Made by a program: the position numbers and the translations under genes | Part shown: in pieces, positions 12,798 through 12,894 of the stretch | How the letters are laid out: every line of letters starts with the position of its first letter | Position numbering within the stretch: the first letter of the stretch is position 1 | The notes under the pieces: generated by a model | Database searches by the model: none | Told to the model about the DNA's origin: nothing | Seen by the model: the letters and a program-made list of their open reading frames with translations, nothing else | Origin: a bacterium | GTDB lineage: Bacteria > Spirochaetota > UBA4802 > UBA5550 | Assembly: GCA_024224995.1 (NCBI GenBank) | Contig: JAAENB010000947.1 | Location: 1-12,894 of the forward strand | Length of the DNA: 12,894 bases | Direction of reading: 5' to 3'

Positions 12798-12894
12798 ATG
12801 CCAAATACAAATCTTTATTACGACAGTCTTCACAAAGCCTTAAACCGTTTCGATCTTAAGGTACCAAAATCAAAAAAGTTTACGGAGCTTTTAA
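12798..12894 (+). CDS. 5' end of an unrecognised gene, cut by the window edge
   Basis: An open frame of 32 codons from ATG at 12798 with no stop before the window ends. GGGGGA lies 4 bases before the ATG, a good ribosome binding site. The protein begins MPNTNLYYDSLHKALN and continues with a basic KVPKSKK stretch; no signal peptide or membrane segment is visible. I do not recognise the family from this fragment. The palindrome upstream suggests that it is under repressor control. Confidence 0.6.
   Translation, partial: MPNTNLYYDSLHKALNRFDLKVPKSKKFTELL

Noticed and set aside
12674..12859. 61-codon plus-strand open frame
   Set aside because: It overlaps the receptor remnant and the palindrome and is out of frame with the better supported start at 12798.

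Overview
The window looks like an accessory stretch of a Gram-negative chromosome. The Gram-negative inference rests on an outer-membrane TonB-dependent receptor remnant, a probable lipoprotein and several exported proteins. A spirochaete is a reasonable guess, from the relaxed lipobox-like signals, the Cache-type chemoreceptor and the many hairpin repeats, but nothing here proves the phylum. There is no rRNA, tRNA, CRISPR array, phage gene or transposase.

Layout. Positions 1-305 are gene-free and filled with repeats: an 18-bp tandem array, an imperfect palindrome and a perfect hairpin. Positions 306-3168 are a two-gene minus-strand operon. Its first gene (1597-3168) is a secreted cysteine hydrolase of the permuted NlpC/P60 or LRAT-like kind with four beta/gamma-crystallin Greek-key motifs. 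Its second (306-1568) is a membrane-anchored protein with a PKD domain. A stand-alone RNase HI-like gene (3422-3907) diverges from it. Two tandem paralogous alpha/beta hydrolases follow (4006-4755 and 4752-5507, ATGA overlap). The convergent gap 5508-5950 holds a second 18-bp array, an inverted copy of the palindrome and a long hairpin element (5759-5920).

The best regulated-looking unit is the divergent pair 5951-6883 (serine lipase/esterase) and 6996-7505 (MarR-type regulator). A 31-bp perfect palindrome lies between them. It covers the -35 box of the lipase promoter and ends 6 bp before the -35 box of the marR promoter. A Cache-domain chemoreceptor (7580-9421) and a large lipoprotein alpha/beta hydrolase with a C-terminal beta-rich region (9605-11695) follow. 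On the right, the minus strand carries the C-terminal barrel of a TonB-dependent receptor that has lost its N-terminus and carries a probable one-base deletion. A rightward gene, preceded by a TetR-operator-like palindrome, runs off the window at 12798.

Taken together, four alpha/beta hydrolases, an LRAT/NlpC-like enzyme, a chemoreceptor and a MarR-controlled promoter suggest a locus for sensing and breaking down exogenous esters or lipids. That functional link is inference from context; the families and motifs are visible in the sequence.
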